Notes: a model not told the origin generated them from the sequence alone. Positions 1-11,203 are shown, counted from the stretch's first letter. The stretch: DNA of 64,000 nucleotides from Diabrotica undecimpunctata (GCF_040954645.1 NC_092804.1:90056316-90120315), one strand, 5' to 3'. Translations and numbers: made by a program.

Positions 1-1007
1 CTTTGCACAAATTAGAATAGGAGGCAAAACTTCAAAGGCTTTTGGCATAAGCACCGGACTCAGACAGGGAGACCCGCTGTCCCCATTACTATTTAACCTA
101 GCATTGGAATATGCAATGCGAAAAATCTATACCAGAGTCAAACCAGACATAACTGCCAGAGGAGCAAAGATTATTCTCGCATTTGCAGATGATGTAGATG
201 CAGTAGCACAGACAACACTGGAAGTTAAGGATATAGTATCGAACTTTGAAGAAGCAACACTAAGCGTAGGCCTGAAAATAAACGAAGAAAAAACTAAATA
301 CATGGTCGTATCAAAAAAGGAACGACAGCGAATAAGACAAAACATTACCATAAACGATCATAATTTTGAGGTGGTCAAAGAATTCAAATACCTAGGAGCA
401 ACAATTACCAGTGAAAACACAGGAGAACGGGAGGTTGAAATACGAATACTGGCGGGGAATAAATCATTCTTTGCCATTCAACATCTAATGAGGTCAAAGC
501 TTCTCTCAAGGCGTGCCAAAATCCAAATGTACAAAACCATAATACGACCAGCAGTGACATATGGAAGTGAAACATGGACATTGAGAAAGAAAGAAATCAA
601 TAAGCTATTAGTATGGGAACGGAAAATCCTGCGAATTATATATGGTCCTTGCAGGGACAGCGTGACAAATGAATGGAGGAGCAGATACAACAATGAAATA
701 GAGACTCTCTTCGGGAAAGGAAACATCGTAAGATACATAAAAGCCAATAGATTAAGATGGGAAGGCCACGTGGTACGGAGTGATGACGACAGACTGATTA
801 GCAATGTGTTTTGGGAAAGACCAGATGGTAGAAGATCGACAGGAAGGCCTAGAAAAAGGTGGAAAGACGCAGTCAGGGAAGACCTGGAGAAGATGGAAGT
901 AAGGCCATGGGAAATAATAGCACAGGATCGGAATCAATGGAAGGCAATAGTAAACGCGGCAAAAGCTCACGAAGAGTTGTAAAAGCCAATGATGATGATG
1001 ATGATGA
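1..1007 (+). mobile_element. 3' part of an RTE-like non-LTR retrotransposon, cut by the window edge
   Basis: The element enters from the left edge already inside its reverse transcriptase and ends in a short ATG microsatellite (989-1007) just after the stop codon. A microsatellite tail instead of poly(A), and a C-terminus with GRRSTGRPRKRW-type basic motifs, are typical of RTE-like LINEs. No target duplication can be checked because the 5' part lies outside the window. Confidence 0.85.
2..982 (+). CDS. RTE-like LINE reverse transcriptase, C-terminal half (partial)
   Basis: The reading frame is open from base 2 to the TAA at 980-982 (326 residues), so the protein starts outside the window. 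Visible RT motifs are GLRQGDPLSP (residues about 19-28) and the active site FADD (about residue 61), with Phe in place of the usual Tyr, as often seen in RTE-like enzymes. A thumb region with EFKYLG follows. The C-terminus carries the GHVVRSDDDR and GRPRKRW motifs seen near the end of many insect RTE-like ORF2 proteins. The enzyme would copy the element's own RNA at a nicked chromosomal site. There are no internal stops, so this half is young or well preserved. The matching N-terminal half of a similar element lies at the opposite window edge (62018-64000). Confidence 0.88.
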   Translation, partial: FAQIRIGGKTSKAFGISTGLRQGDPLSPLLFNLALEYAMRKIYTRVKPDITARGAKIILAFADDVDAVAQTTLEVKDIVSNFEEATLSVGLKINEEKTKYMVVSKKERQRIRQNITINDHNFEVVKEFKYLGATITSENTGEREVEIRILAGNKSFFAIQHLMRSKLLSRRAKIQMYKTIIRPAVTYGSETWTLRKKEINKLLVWERKILRIIYGPCRDSVTNEWRSRYNNEIETLFGKGNIVRYIKANRLRWEGHVVRSDDDRLISNVFWERPDGRRSTGRPRKRWKDAVREDLEKMEVRPWEIIAQDRNQWKAIVNAAKAHEEL

Positions 1008-1430
1008 ATAACTAAACAAATAAACGAACTAATGATCAACAACAAACGTGAACTTAAACTCAGACGTGCAGACAACTGTCCATCAACTGTCAAATTTGAC
1101 TTTGTCGTATGAGTGACGTAAGCATTCTGCCTTCCTCTCGCTTCGCCCACATAGTTACGACACAACCTACTTAACATCTACTAACCTTGGGCACAACTAT
1201 TCTATATAAAACAATAAGAAATGTCAACCATGAATCCCCACGCCAACGTCACACTCTTCTTCTTCTTCTTTTGTTTCTATGGCTTTCACGTCATGGTGAT
1301 ACGCCAGCTCAATTTGCTGGTGACCCCGATAAAGTCTGGCTCTAAACCAACTCGATCGAGGTCACTTACTTGTGCATGTGCCAAATAATTTTGTAGGAAA
1401 AAAAAATCATTAATAGTTAATTAATAGATT
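1008..1430. other. Intergenic stretch with a short TTC repeat
   Basis: I see no gene. A (TTC)n run at about 1255-1270 followed by TTTTGTTTCTATGGC may be the reverse complement of an AAG-type LINE tail. A small inverted repeat (CCAGC..GCTGG) lies near 1309-1325. Confidence 0.4.
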
Positions 1431-1849
1431 ATGTTAGTAAATACGGTAAACACTTGGAAAACTTTAATTAGCAAAAAATCGTATCAGTATTACAGAGTAC
1501 AAAATATTTTTCCTAATAAGACATGGTTTCAAAACTTTTCATATAAAGATAAGAGACACATTACAACTATTATAAGAATGCGGACCGGTCATTGTTTAAC
1601 AAGTCAACATCTTTTCAAACTGAATTTGGTGGACAACCCTTACTGTGAATGTGGCCTAATAGAGAACCTAAATCATATATTTTTTGAATGCCCGATAAGG
1701 TCATTCCGAGTTTTGACCTATACACAAAATTCATTTACATGAATTATAATTCACCAATTACTATATTATATTCTATATTAAATAAACTTACTGAAGAATC
1801 AGTCAGCATTTTGATAAAATTCCTTTTAATTAATAAATTAAATTTGTAA
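1431..1849 (+). pseudogene. Jockey-like ORF2 C-terminal tail fragment
   Basis: This is the last part of a Jockey-type ORF2 protein, downstream of RNase H. It shows the motif RHITTIIRMRTGHC, then a zinc-binding C-x-C-x8-H-x4-C cluster (CECG..NHIFFEC). A frameshift follows near 1735, after which the other frame reads on to a terminal ...INKLNL stop at about 1849. The same tail architecture closes the two nearly complete Jockey elements at 21733-25401 and 33861-37551. Nothing upstream in the same orientation belongs to it; its expected RNase H neighbour lies 1.6 kb downstream, so the order is scrambled. Confidence 0.8.
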
Positions 1850-2286
1850 TCGACAATGCTCAATACTTTTTGTAGTATTTACGGTAATTACTTACATTAG
1901 TGAGGATAGTCGGATTTGTCTGAAATTTGGACAGTGGATTATGTTTTATTTTTTATTCACTTTTCAATCTATACATTTTTTTACGCTGAGCTATAGTTTT
2001 TCTGTATTTCGCATTTAAAAAACTGATATTTTGACATAAATTTCAAGATGCCGCCGCCATTACAGCTGCTGTCAATGATGTGCGTGTGCGTAGTACATAC
2101 TTCTTGATCCAATGTTGCCACACTTTTTAAATATATTGTTTATTGTGAAAATATTATTTCTCAAGCTTCTCAAGTATAATAATAAATAATGATAATGAGT
2201 ATCATTTCCGTTTTCTGTTTCTAAGGGATTCGTATAACTGTATTTCATTTGTTATTCACTTATGTTATTACATATAGATTATAGTT

Positions 2287-2802
2287 TATTTCGTTTTATG
2301 TTGTATTTAGTTGGATGCATTAGTTATTAACTTCTTTATTAATTTACATAGTTAGATGTGATTATATTAATTAAGATTAGGTTTTAATTTGTTTTTTTTT
2401 ATTGGTACCCCATTTTGCTTATTTAAAGTACGACGTAGCGTGTTTAACTTCAACTTTCAAAAACGCGTGTGTTTTAAAGTTACCCTGGCAACATCAACAG
2501 TTTTAAATATTTAGCTGACCTGACAGGAGTACATAACTTGTAATGTCAAACAAATAATATAGGAATAAAATATTAGTAACAAATATTTCAAAAGCTTTAT
2601 TCAAATATTTGGAAATCTCAATTGTCCCAATCTTTTAATCTTATACTTACTTAATATACTATACTGATAACGAGTTTTGCAAAAATATTTCCGAGTATTT
2701 CGTTTTATGTTGTATTTTGTTGGATGCATTAGTTATTAACTTCTTTTTTAATTTAAAGTTTTAGATGTGATTGGATTAGTTTAGATTAGGTTTTATTTTG
2801 TT
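2287..2802 (+). repeat. Direct repeat of ~107 bp (2287-2393 and 2696-2802)
   Basis: Both copies start with TTTCGTTTTATGTTGTATTT, run through GGATGCATTAGTTATTAACT and end in GATTAGGTTTTA. They differ at scattered positions. The 300 bp between them are AT-rich and non-coding. This could be an internal duplication of an unidentified repeat or two copies of one short element. Confidence 0.75.
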
Positions 2803-2861
2803 ATTTAATAGTCAATAATGATTTTTACAAAAACACTAATTCTGCAACCTGACAACAGTGT

Positions 2862-3110
2862 TTAAAACTTAATTTCAATATATTTACTCCACAAAAAGCA
2901 ATATTAAGTCATATGTGGTACACTTTTATTAAAACTTAAAAATTTAATATATTTACTCCGCAAAAAAACAATATTAACTCATATGTAGTATACTATTATT
3001 AAAACTTAAATTCAATATATTTACTCAGCAAAAAAAAACAATATTAAGTCATATGGAGTCTCTTATTAAAATTTAAATTCAATATATTTACTCCGAAAAA
3101 ACAAATATAT
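2862..3110 (+). repeat. Tandem repeat, about 67-70 bp x 3.6
   Basis: Four successive units begin with AAAACTTAA or AAAATTTAA, followed by AATATATTTACTC, a short A-run, CAATATTAA and CATATG. The last unit is truncated. This is a minisatellite-like block with no coding potential. Confidence 0.8.
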
Positions 3111-3481
3111 ATATGGCAACATTGAACCTGCGCAGAATATTGTATATTGTGCGCAAACGCGCTTGACTTGTTTTTCCAAATAAATAAATTTTGGCCATTT
3201 TACAATATTTTATATTTTTGGATAATTTAACGGGGAAAATGATTGGTATTTACAATTGATTTATAAATTTTATGTAACTACTAAGGCTATTTCGTCTTTT
3301 GATAACATTTTTCTCTTGTTAATTTTTGATTTCCTATACTTTTTATGATTTTTTTTTCAATTTTTGTTACATTTTTTCACTTTTTGTATATTTCCGTAGA
3401 CGTAAACATGAAAATTTTGCCTTTTTTCTATTTTTCAGGCTAAGTCCAACAAAAATTCGCATTTTTAGGGAGCCTCACTAA

Positions 3482-4225
3482 TGTAAACAAATACTCAAAC
3501 CTAATTTTTATAATGAAGATAACTATCGTTACTTAGTTTTAACACTAGAATACTTTTTTCCATATTTTAACAAAATATATAAAGGTAATAATTTTCCATG
3601 TTATGAGATGGATTTTGATACATTAGTCAGTCCAGTAAAAACACTAAATTGCGAAATAACAAAGAATGAATATATGATTAGAGAAAAATTTGCAATATTT
3701 ACTGAAAAATATATCAATGATTTCACGTTCATTTATACGGATGCCTCAAAAAATTGTAGCAAAGTAGGTTTTGGCATTTATATTCCTAGTATCAATTACA
3801 AATTTTCATCTAGACTACCTGATGAACTGTGCATATGTAAAGCAGAAAACATGGCTATATACCAAGCAGTTAATTTATCCACTAATAGATAGATCAATAA
3901 AGTTATTATATTTTCTGATTCTCTTAGTGTAATTTTTAAAATTATTAATAGCAATATTTCTGCTTCGGTAGATTATTGGTGCCTTAAAACAAAAAATCTT
4001 ATTACATCTGCAAATAGAAACGGATTTGAAATACTTACCTCATGGATACCAGGTCATTGCGATATTCCGGGCAACCTACAAGCTGACACACTGGCCAAAA
4101 TAGGGAGAGATCTTAATGTTCCCTTGAATATGAAATTAGATTCTCAAGACGAATTACCCATAATTAAGAATAATTACCTAAGTTTATTCCGTAAGTTAAC
4201 AAGGGACAAAATCAAAGGATGGTTT
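3482..4225 (+). pseudogene. Jockey-like RNase H block, broken
   Basis: The frame is open from about 3482 and encodes the connection region and the RNase H domain of a Jockey-type ORF2. The first catalytic motif is FIYTDASK (about 3728-3751). An in-frame TAG at 3890-3892 interrupts it, after which the same frame reads VIIFSDSLSV and then SWIPGHCDIPGN and ADTLAK, the later RNase H motifs. Around 4190-4225 it meets the C-terminal end of a minus-strand RT block, so the two pieces face each other tail to tail. The RNase H would remove template RNA during target-primed reverse transcription; this copy is dead. Confidence 0.82.
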
Positions 4226-5784
4226 TTGATGTTAACGATCTTACTTAAAAATTTAGTAGCTAATATTAAACTTCTATGTTTTAAATCATATTGTGCCGAT
4301 TCTGCTAGCAAAGCCAAGTGAGGGGTAGATTTCATACAACCTAAAGAAATTCTTAGCCCTTCAAAAAATATTGTGTTAAGTTTATTAATACATTTCTGAG
4401 ATATAGGTCTGAATAAGAATGAACCATAGTGTAAGTGAGATCTTATTAAAGCATTAAAGACTATTAAAAGAGTCCTAGGGTCTGCCCCCCACCACACTCT
4501 GCAAATTTCACGTAAAATATTAATATTTTTCTTCGTTTTAACTAATATATTATCAACATGTTTGTCCCACTTGAGATGATTTTGAAAAATTATGCCTAAA
4601 AATTTAACTTGATCTTTTAATGGTATAATTGTGTTACTAAGTTTGATTTCTGGGGTAAAATTTTTGCGTTTTCCCTTCGAAAACCATACAGCTTCACATT
4701 TGTCTATAGAAAGAGATAGATCATGTTCTAACAACCATTCTTGTACATTGTACAATGCCATATTGACTTTATTAACCATTTGTTGGATAACTGATCCTTT
4801 AACATATAAAACCAAATCGTCAGCATACCCATTAATATTTATATCTTCAGGAAGAATGGAAAATAGATCCAATATGTATATATTAAATAAAATTGTGCTT
4901 AAAGGTGAACCCTGGGGTAAACCTTTAGTTACTACAGACGGGCCCAAAAAGTCGCCGTTATTGGATCTAGTATATAAAAGCCTGTTTTGCAAAATTTTAA
5001 AAATAATATTAATTATAAGACAAGGGACATTTAAATTTTGTAATTTATTGTAAAGTTTATATATATTCACATTATCATATGCTGATTTAATATCAATGAA
5101 GACGGCAAGGACTGAATGGGAAGATTCAAAGGCTTCTGAAATGAAGGTATGAAGGAGGGCTAAATTGTTGGCAGTTCCTCTACCTCTTCTGAAACCTGCT
5201 CGAGTATTTTTGAAAACGAGATTATCTTCTAAAAACCAATCTAATCTATTTTTTAAAATGATTTCTAAAGTTTTTAGTATGCAAGAGGATAAAACAATTG
5301 GTCTAAAACTAGTTGGAAGGAGTGGGTCCTTTAAGGGTTTTAAGATGTTAAGAATATTAAATTTTTTCCAATCGCTAGGTAAGGGTTCTCCTTTAAGACA
5401 TTCATTATATATATTTAGGAGGATTTTTTTGGCTTTTAGAGGGAGATGTTTTATCATTGAGTAAGAAATATCATCAATTCCCGGGGCAGAATTTCTTTTA
5501 TTGAACAATGCAGTGTCAATTTCTGAAATTGAAATAAGTTCAAATTCTTGGTTAGCGTGAAGTAAACGGAATTCAGGATCAATAGAAATTGATGACATAT
5601 ATAATATTTCTCTTTTAATGTTATCTGAAGGATTATAAAAATTTTTGCAATTATTATGGTTTGAAAATTTTTTTACGTTATTCCATACGTATGTAACATT
5701 GGATCCTCTATTAAATGTTTCACAAAATTGTTTAAATTTATTTTTCTTTTTTAATCTAGGTAAGGTTACGCTTGGTTTGTGCAA
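4174..5784 (-). pseudogene. Jockey-like reverse transcriptase (fragment C)
   Basis: The open frame of 536 residues covers the linker and the full RT domain. Motifs in order are LKPLKDP, SFRPIVLSSC, AGFRRGRGT, motif A FIDIKSAYDNV, motif B GLPQGSPLSTILFN and motif C YADDLVLYV, then a thumb region KFLGIIFQ. The catalytic Asp pair is present. It is separated from the endonuclease by a TGA and a frameshift at about 5784-5864, so no full ORF2 can be made. The C-terminus is lost at the inverted junction near 4190. The start listed is only the first ATG after the break. Confidence 0.88.
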
Positions 5785-5863
5785 TTATATGTTTAACATA
5801 CAAATAATTTTCTAGTGATGGTGATGAGTCAAATATGTGCAAAGCTTCCTTACGTTTCTTTAC

Positions 5864-6786
5864 TCATAATGTACATTCTTCATCCCACCAAGAATTGAAT
5901 GGTTTACCCTGTATCCTACAATTTTTATAAGGAATTGAAACATCTGCTGCTTTATTGATAACTGATATGAATTGTTTGTAATTTATTTTATTTATTGAGA
6001 AATTTACTAGGTTGTTTAATATTTCATCATAAAAAAGGTCCCAATCAGCTCTTGAAGAATTTCTTATTTTATAATTTTTAACGAAAGTTGTATCTGATAG
6101 TTCAATGTCGTTGATTTTTATGTATGTGGGAAAATGGTTACTATTGCCGCAGTCTTTAATAATTCCCCATTTGGTACATAAAGCCAGATTACTACTCACG
6201 ATTGTTAAATCAACAGCACTGATATTATTGTTGGGAGGCTGAAACAAGGTTACTGAACCATCATTTAGGATGGTCAACTCGTTATCAAATATAAAGTCAA
6301 CTATTTTTTTACCACCTTTATTAATTAAACATTTATCCCAAATTGCATGATGAGAATTCATATCGCCCATAATGATTAATTTTTTATATCTAGGTTTTCT
6401 AACATGGAATTTAAAAAAGGCACTGATATTTCGTTATTTGAACTTGAATAGATATTTACTAGGAATATGTCATCAATTTTTGTTATAATTAATTGGACTT
6501 TATCTGAATTATATTTTTTAATAGTCTGAAATGAAATAGAATTTTTAATACAGGTAGCTACCCCACCATAGCCATCATCCCTATCTTGTCTAATAATGTG
6601 ATAAAATTTTAGAGTAAAATTGAAATCTTCTTTAAGCCAAGTTTCATTAATAACTATTATATCTGGGTCCTCTTTAGAGACTAAATCAGTCAGAGTATCC
6701 CTATTTGAATTGATACTTCTGATGTTCCATTGAATGATTTTTATTTTTGTTTTTAGGATCATTCTAAGTTTTAACCTATTAATCAC
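5864..6786 (-). pseudogene. Jockey-like apurinic-type endonuclease (fragment C)
   Basis: Two pieces in different frames (6786-6376 and 6370-5864) make up the N-terminal endonuclease of ORF2. The start ATG at 6786 lies within the last codons of ORF1. Motifs seen are IIQWNIRSIN, NETWL, DRDDGYGG and GDMNSHHAIWD, then SAVDLTIVSS. The usual SDH near the domain end reads SNHFP here, so the catalytic Asp is replaced. The frame break is near 6373. This domain would nick target DNA to prime reverse transcription. Confidence 0.85.
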
Positions 6787-8166
6787 TATCTGAATAATTT
6801 TCTAAGTCCATATATGACTTAAGGTTAGAATGGGAAAGAACAAGTTTTTTAACCATATTTAAATTATCTGGTGAAATGTTAATAAAGTTTATACATGATT
6901 TTAGGAAATCTTGTGAAGGTATTGTATCGAAATTATAATTACTATGCGATGCACTGGCATTCCAGGCTGAATTTGGATTTACATTATATGAATTAGAAGA
7001 TTTTGGTTCCGATTGGGAGGATATTGGAGATTTAGATTGAGATAAGGCAGTTAAAGAGGAGTAATTCTCTGGTCTACCATTTGGAACATAAAGACATTCA
7101 TCATGTGCATTTCTGTCATAACTTTGTTGGATTACTCTTCTTTTATTATTTGTATTTGATACTACCTGCTGAAATGTCCTTTTCGAAGATTTGAAATTGT
7201 GTGTTCTTCTTTCTGATGGTGAAACGGTATTGTGTTGAACAGTTTTATTATTAAGGGGTTTTACTTTAGTACTATTACTCGGAAGGGACGGAAAATCTTT
7301 TGAGTTGAAAATAAATTTGTCTTTTTCTATGTAATTTTTTGGGAATGTATTCACTAGCTTCAAAAAAAGTTAAATTTTCGTAAGACATGAGTTCTTTAAT
7401 ATTTTTTTGGCGTAAATATTCCGGACACGTACGCGCTGTTGAAACATGTGGACCTTTGCAAAAGAAACATTTCATAGTACAATCATCGGTATGTTTAAGT
7501 TCACCACAATTCATACATTTTTCTTTTGCTTTACAATTTGTTTTGGTGTGTCCAAATCTTAAACAATTGTAACATTGTGTTACTGGGGGAATGTACACAT
7601 TAACCAATTTTGGTAGATCGTAAAAATTTATTGTTTTAGGCATTAAAACACCACTGAATGTGAACAAAACTGTACCTGTAGGTTCGTATGTAGTTGTATC
7701 CCCTTTGACTACTCTCTTATTTAGCCTTTTAGCATTCAAAATTTTAATATCGCTGTTAGTAGAACAACATTCAATAAGTTCATTTTCATTTATTTCAACA
7801 TCTATTTGACGTACAATACCTTTACAAGATATATAATTAAAAGGTATATAAATTTTATAACCTTGATCTAATAAATTTTTGTTATTTAGGAATGTATTTG
7901 CAGATTGATAATTATTAAACTCTACAGAAATTCTGTTTGAACCTTTGCTTCTAATTTTATTAATATTATTTAATTTTAAATTAAAAATATCTCTTGCAAT
8001 TTTTATATTATTAAAAGAACCAACTCTAATATTATTTATATTTGTTGACTCTATAAACACAAAAAACGGGCCAACATCTTTTTCAGAATACATATTGACA
8101 GTTAAATTAAATTTTTTATTTGCATTGGGATCAGGGGGGTAACCCCCCCCCCTCCACCTTATTCAT
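6779..8166 (-). pseudogene. Jockey-like ORF1 (gag-like, zinc knuckles), fragment C
   Basis: This is an ORF1 protein with three cysteine-rich knuckles (first CYNCLRFGHTKTNC at about 7515-7556) in an order matching ORF1 of Jockey A. A frameshift lies between 7275 and 7363, and a second piece ends in the acidic SDSD tail at 6779. The first in-frame ATG is 8093, but recognisable sequence (PPDPNANKKF) continues upstream into a ten-base C run at 8143-8152. Beyond it a good ATG at 8166 is one frame off, so the true start is probably 8166 with a homopolymer slip. The protein would bind the element RNA. Confidence 0.82.
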
Positions 8167-8478
8167 AAAGAATCAGTCAGAAATGTCAAATTTTTGTCAC
8201 AAAAAATGAATAAAAAATTATTTTTATCAAACTAAAATTCAAAATAACAATAAGCAAAGTACAACGCTCAAAATACCTGTTCAATTTACAAGGATAGGCC
8301 TGATTCTGCTCTATTTGGCACAAACACGCACCTCCTCTCTTCGTTGACAGCAAGCACCTCCCCACTGCACGAACGACGACAGGGGAATGTACGTCACACT
8401 CAACACAACGCATTTCTTACATTAGAGCATAGGACAAAATCAATCCTATCTGTGTTTAGTGTCCTTGGGTCGATCCCA
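8167..8478. other. Probable 5' leader of Jockey fragment C and flank
   Basis: No gene is visible. The stretch upstream of the likely ORF1 start at 8166 (minus strand) may be 5' UTR, but I could not find a CAGT start with a well-placed DPE as in Jockey A and B, so the boundary is undefined. Confidence 0.35.
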
Positions 8479-9213
8479 CGGTTCGTAGACTTACTACGGT
8501 TGCCTCTTCCGACTGGGGTGGGGATGCTTGAGTTACGTCACCAGAGTACACAAGAATACAAAACCCATTTATTATCACAGTTTGTTCGTGGTAATTATCT
8601 TTCAGTTTATTATTTGCTATATTATTTATCGTTTCTTAAATATCTCAGTTTACTTTATATTTTTGTATTTGAAATTTTGGTGTTGTTTTCTATAAAAGCT
8701 TATTTTGAATTATCGAAGAAACGTTATTTATTGTAGTTGTAATAATAATGTTGATGAAATTTTAGAATACCAGGCACAGGTTGTAGTGTGTAGGAAAAAT
8801 ATTAAAAAAAATGGAAAAAAAAGCTATGTAATTCGGTAATTCATTCAGTAGTTAATCCAGTATTGATGAAAATTCAGTATACGCGACAAATTTTCAGTGT
8901 AAAATGGAGATTGAAGTCCTAGATTTACGTAAATCCTGTATTAACATTGGTTAAACGTTAACAACCGGTTCTGATTAATTTTAAGTACCAAACTGCCTAT
9001 ATATCAACAGGTATCAATTTCCATAATTAGGTATTATAATCCACTAGACATCCTTATTTTATATAACTATCTTTACTATTTTCCACACATCAAAGACATA
9101 AAAACGACGATTAACAATGTTACGATTCAAATTACTGTACTCTCGTGAAGTAATTTCGGGCTTAATGTTCATTGGTTAGCCGGAAGAGACAACCGTAGTA
9201 AGTCTACGAACCG
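8479..9213. repeat. 35-bp inverted repeats flanking ~665 bp
   Basis: The arm 8479-8513 (CGGTTCGTAGACTTACTACG...) is matched in reverse complement by 9179-9213, with two mismatches. The interior is AT-rich and non-coding. This could be a small non-autonomous DNA transposon, but I see no matching target duplication on either side, so the call is only an inverted repeat pair. Confidence 0.7.
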
Positions 9214-9248
9214 CTTGAGTACGAGCTGTCATTTCTGCGTACTCAAGC
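9213..9248. repeat. Perfect 11-bp hairpin next to the inverted repeat
   Basis: GCTTGAGTACG (9213-9223) pairs exactly with CGTACTCAAGC (9238-9248) over a 14-base loop. Further CTTGAG/CTCAAG motifs continue to about 9330. Function unknown. Confidence 0.7.
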
Positions 9249-9321
9249 TCGACTTCGTGCTTGAGAACGGTTTATAGAACACAAATTTGATTCAAGGTCG
9301 ACCTCAAGCATCGACCGATAC

Positions 9322-9846
9322 TTGAGCATCGACTATAAATATGGGCCTAACAGGGTTCTTAGATCGAAGCTACCATCAAATAAAAAGGAAAAAGACATAA
9401 ATCTAAAGGAAGAGTGGGAGACACTAGAGGCAAAAAGAAACGAATATAAAAATTATTATGATAGAAATACCAAGGTAAGAAGAGAAATAGTGCCAGGAGA
9501 GAATGTAGGTGTCAGAGAGGGTAGAGAATGGAGACCAGGTAAAATTCTGAAAAAAAAAATAGATAAGGCACCCAGATCTTATTTAGTGCAGAAAGAAAAT
9601 GGGGAAGTGGTCAGGCGAAACAGTTATCACTTGAGGCCTTCCCTAGTTAAAGCGGAAATTAAGAAGAATACTGATTTTGCAGATAATAGATCATTAAACT
9701 CCTCATCTGGGAATCAGAGTTGTGATTCTTCAACCTCCCAGATGAATGCTCAAAAAAGAACTAGCGCTAGACTCAAAAGGGCTCCAGTGCGTTTTAAGGA
9801 CTATCAAATTAAGGGGAAAGATGCCATATCAGTAGGTTATGATTAA
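9322..9846 (+). pseudogene. Ty3/gypsy integrase C-terminal fragment
   Basis: The 174-codon frame encodes the far C-terminal part of a Ty3/gypsy pol polyprotein. It has a basic, charged segment with RNEYKNYYDRNTKVRREI, then a VREGREWRPGKI beta-strand region and a SYLVQKENGEVVRRNSYHLR stretch, as in the integrase C-terminal domain where the protein contacts DNA. The catalytic core is absent. Upstream similarity seems to start near GPNRVLRSKLP, so the TTG at the left is not a real start. The last part, rich in Ser and Arg, is the typical variable tail. No LTR was identified. Confidence 0.75.
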
Positions 9847-10270
9847 GGTCACGGGGCTCTAGGCAGAATGTATGGAGACTCGTTGTCAGTTGTCACTACT
9901 TGTCAAGATCATTGTTAGAACATGGGTTTTTTAGATATGGTTGATTCTTGCAGACTTTGTTAAAAAGTATGTTTAAATAAATGTATTAAACTCAATGAAA
10001 TATTATTACTGATATCGTGTCTGGAGGACAAACAAACTATTGAGCCGTATTGAAAGTTAATAGTGTTTTCAATTAATTATATAAATTGTGAGTTAAATTA
10101 TCAGTTCAGTGATTGGAAAATGGAAATAAACGGCTTAAAAAATATTTAAGCTTAGGACTTTTTCAAAAAAACTTCTGTTGTGAAACTGAAAAATTAGTTT
10201 AAAAGGTTTGTTTACATAGTCTTTAAATTAAATTCAATCTGAATATGTGTTAAATTTTTAGGTAGCAAAT
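9847..10270. other. Non-coding stretch downstream of the integrase fragment
   Basis: It probably includes the 3' untranslated part of the gypsy remnant. I see no polypurine tract followed by a recognisable LTR and no gene. Confidence 0.35.
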
Positions 10271-10420
10271 ATGTCAATCGTTTGCTTTGTTGTGGGATGC
10301 TCCAACAGATGTAACAGGAATCCTATGGGGTATTTTAGGATACGGACAGTCCCTTTTAAAAGGTTTTGGCAAGATGACGAAACCATAAGGTTGGTTCAGC
10401 AAAGAAGTGCAGTCTGTTAA
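10271..10420 (+). pseudogene. THAP zinc-finger fragment, truncated
   Basis: A 49-codon ATG frame reads CFVVGCSNRCNRN near its start and GYFRIRTVPFKRFW further on, the opening half of a THAP-type C2CH DNA-binding domain (Cys-x4-Cys then an aromatic/basic segment). The second metal pair (Cys-x2-His) is missing before the stop, so it is either an exon cut at a splice site or a broken copy. THAP domains occur in P-element-like transposases and host regulators; the surroundings favour a transposon remnant. Confidence 0.6.
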
Positions 10421-10705
10421 TAAATGTTTAAAGATCAACAAACTAAAGTTAAATGTTTTAAAGACGAAGGCTATGATAATAACAACTAAATAAAAATACT
10501 CAACTATTGATATAAATACTATTAATCTTCAAATTGACAATGATAAAATAGAAATCATCACAACAATTAAGGTAATAAGGTAATTTAAGATAATAAAACT
10601 AAACAAATTCCTAAAAAACCTTAAAATAATGAAAAAAAATTGTAAAAAATAGGAAATTACTATAAAAATGTTAGAAAAATATAAAACTACTTACAAAATC
10701 ATATG

Positions 10706-10707
<2 letters not shown>
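10421..10707. other. AT-rich stretch, nothing recognised
   Basis: No ORF, repeat or RNA gene that I can support. Confidence 0.4.

Positions 10708-10783
<76 letters not shown>
10708..10783. repeat. (TA)n microsatellite
   Basis: Uninterrupted alternating TA of about 76 bp. A shorter run (about 10838-10863) lies just before the SINE. Confidence 0.98.
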
Positions 10784-10786
<3 letters not shown>

Positions 10787-11203
10787 GAACCAGAAGTATA
10801 TGCTGACAACGTAAGGAAGTAAACATTATATTATATTATATATATTTATATATATATATATATAATGGGGCCTGCGTAGCGCAAGCGGTAGGATGCTTGC
10901 CTCGCAAGCCGGTGGTCCGGGGTTCGAATCCCACCGCCGGCAAGAACATCTAGACATTTTAAAAATGTCTATAGGCCCCAGGTCGACTCAGCCTGAATAA
11001 AAATGAGTAACTTGGGTAAAACCAGGGGTAATAATAGACGGTTGAAGCGTAGCACTGGCCATGTTACCTTCCTTGTATACTGTAGGCACTAGATATAGCA
11101 GACTACCCTGCTATACTCCCAAAGCCGCGACAGCGGTATAAAACGGGAGACTATTATTATTATTATATATAATGAACCAAAAGTATTTGCTGACAACGTA
11201 AGG

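Larger units (their letters stand above)
1850..3481. other. AT-rich non-coding stretch
   Basis: No coding potential is recognised. It contains a duplicated ~107-bp segment (2287-2393 and 2696-2802) and a four-unit tandem repeat at 2862-3110, listed separately. The rest is unassigned AT-rich sequence between two Jockey fragments. Confidence 0.5.
4174..8166 (-). mobile_element. Jockey-like LINE fragment C (ORF1-EN-RT), decayed
   Basis: Read on the minus strand, the order is ORF1 with zinc knuckles, endonuclease, then reverse transcriptase. The RNase H and tail that should follow are absent on this strand; an inverted RNase H block sits at the junction (3482-4225) instead. All ORFs carry frameshifts or stops. 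The 5' boundary is unclear: the likely ORF1 start is at 8166, and I found no flanking target duplication. Confidence 0.85.

Noticed and set aside
3482..8166. Twin-priming inversion of a LINE
   Set aside because: In twin priming the inverted 5' piece would not leave RT and RNase H ends facing each other as seen here.
10867..10942. A functional tRNA gene
   Set aside because: A and B boxes are present, but the sequence continues into a SINE body with an ATT tail and the anticodon arm does not fold cleanly.
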